From Leptospira sp. (GTDB lineage Bacteria > Spirochaetota > Leptospiria > Leptospirales > Leptospiraceae), in NCBI GenBank assembly GCA_025457985.1, contig JALOTI010000105.1, positions 1 through 6,856 of the forward strand: DNA of 6,856 bases. The letters are read 5' to 3'. Positions within the stretch are counted from its first letter, which is position 1. Every line of letters begins with the position of its first letter. Under the pieces are notes generated by a model. It was given only the letters and a program-made list of their open reading frames with translations. It had not been told where the DNA came from and ran no database searches. Shown piece after piece: positions 6,779 through 6,856 of the stretch. The translations under genes were made by a program, and so were the position numbers.

Positions 6779-6856
6779 TTATACCTCTTCAAATCCAAGT
6801 TTTTCCTTCCATTCAGTTAGAAAAGGAATTCTTGTATTGAGGAGTAAAAAGCCGAG
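6779..6856 (-). CDS. C-terminal end of an unidentified protein, partial
   Basis: The frame that enters from the right edge is open for 25 codons and closes with TAA at 6781-6779. It begins LGFLLLNTRIPFL and ends WKEKLGFEEV. The stop directly abuts the GTG of the next gene, the usual tight operon spacing of this region. A hydrophobic stretch followed by a charged tail suggests that a membrane or membrane-near protein ends here. It is too short to assign a family. Confidence 0.6.
   Translation of the reverse strand, partial: LGFLLLNTRIPFLTEWKEKLGFEEV
6784..6790 (-). promoter_or_regulatory. Ribosome binding site deciding the GTG start at 6778
   Basis: GAAGAGG, read on the minus strand inside the last codons of the upstream gene, ends five bases before the GTG. 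It is the best Shine-Dalgarno match in the window and supports this non-ATG start and translational coupling. Confidence 0.6.

Noticed and set aside
1..6856. CRISPR arrays, tRNA or rRNA genes, insertion sequences
   Set aside because: I found no regularly spaced repeats beyond the three-copy motif before the regulator, no cloverleaf-like or rRNA-like sequence, and no transposase fragments or terminal repeats.

Overview
The window looks like a chromosomal segment of a spirochaete, most likely Leptospira. The evidence is the low GC, the style of the ArgJ and PhoR/PhoB-like proteins, and the pairing of many-helix membrane receptors with SpoIIE-type PP2C phosphatases, which is common in leptospires. 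The genus is inferred from protein character only; no 16S or other marker gene is present.

Every gene I can support lies on the minus strand, so transcription runs from high to low coordinates. In that order they are: the 3' end of an unidentified gene (6856-6779); a small secreted or anchored single-helix protein of unknown function (6778-6386); an OmpR/PhoB-type response regulator (6319-5645); its PhoR-type histidine kinase (5652-4288); argJ for arginine biosynthesis (4237-3083); a two-helix GAF protein with a degenerate SpoIIE/PP2C domain (3086-2019, with an out-of-frame tail to 1858); and the first 620 codons of a multi-pass membrane GAF-SpoIIE phosphatase that runs off the left edge (1861-1). 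Packing is tight: one 0-nt junction, one 8-nt overlap and two 4-nt ATGA overlaps if the frame-shifted tail is accepted. Only two gaps exist. The 66-nt gap before the response regulator holds a promoter-like region. The ~50-nt gap between the kinase and argJ holds a small inverted repeat.

Two observations matter most. First, the gap upstream of the response regulator holds three 7-nt direct repeats (TTGTAAT, TTGTATT, TTGTAAC) at an exact 11-nt period. They end 10 nt before a -10-like TAGATT, which is the geometry of a classical Pho box. This supports a PhoB/PhoR identity and autoregulation, and the predicted transcript start leaves almost no 5' leader. Second, the GAF/PP2C-like gene stops 158 nt short of its neighbour. 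Another frame continues coherently from a run of five A residues to an ATGA overlap with the next start codon, which points to a one-base deletion (real or a sequencing error). The encoded domain has also lost the PP2C metal-binding motifs, so it looks like a pseudophosphatase placed directly before an apparently active membrane phosphatase.

No tRNA, rRNA, CRISPR, insertion sequence or plus-strand gene was recognised.
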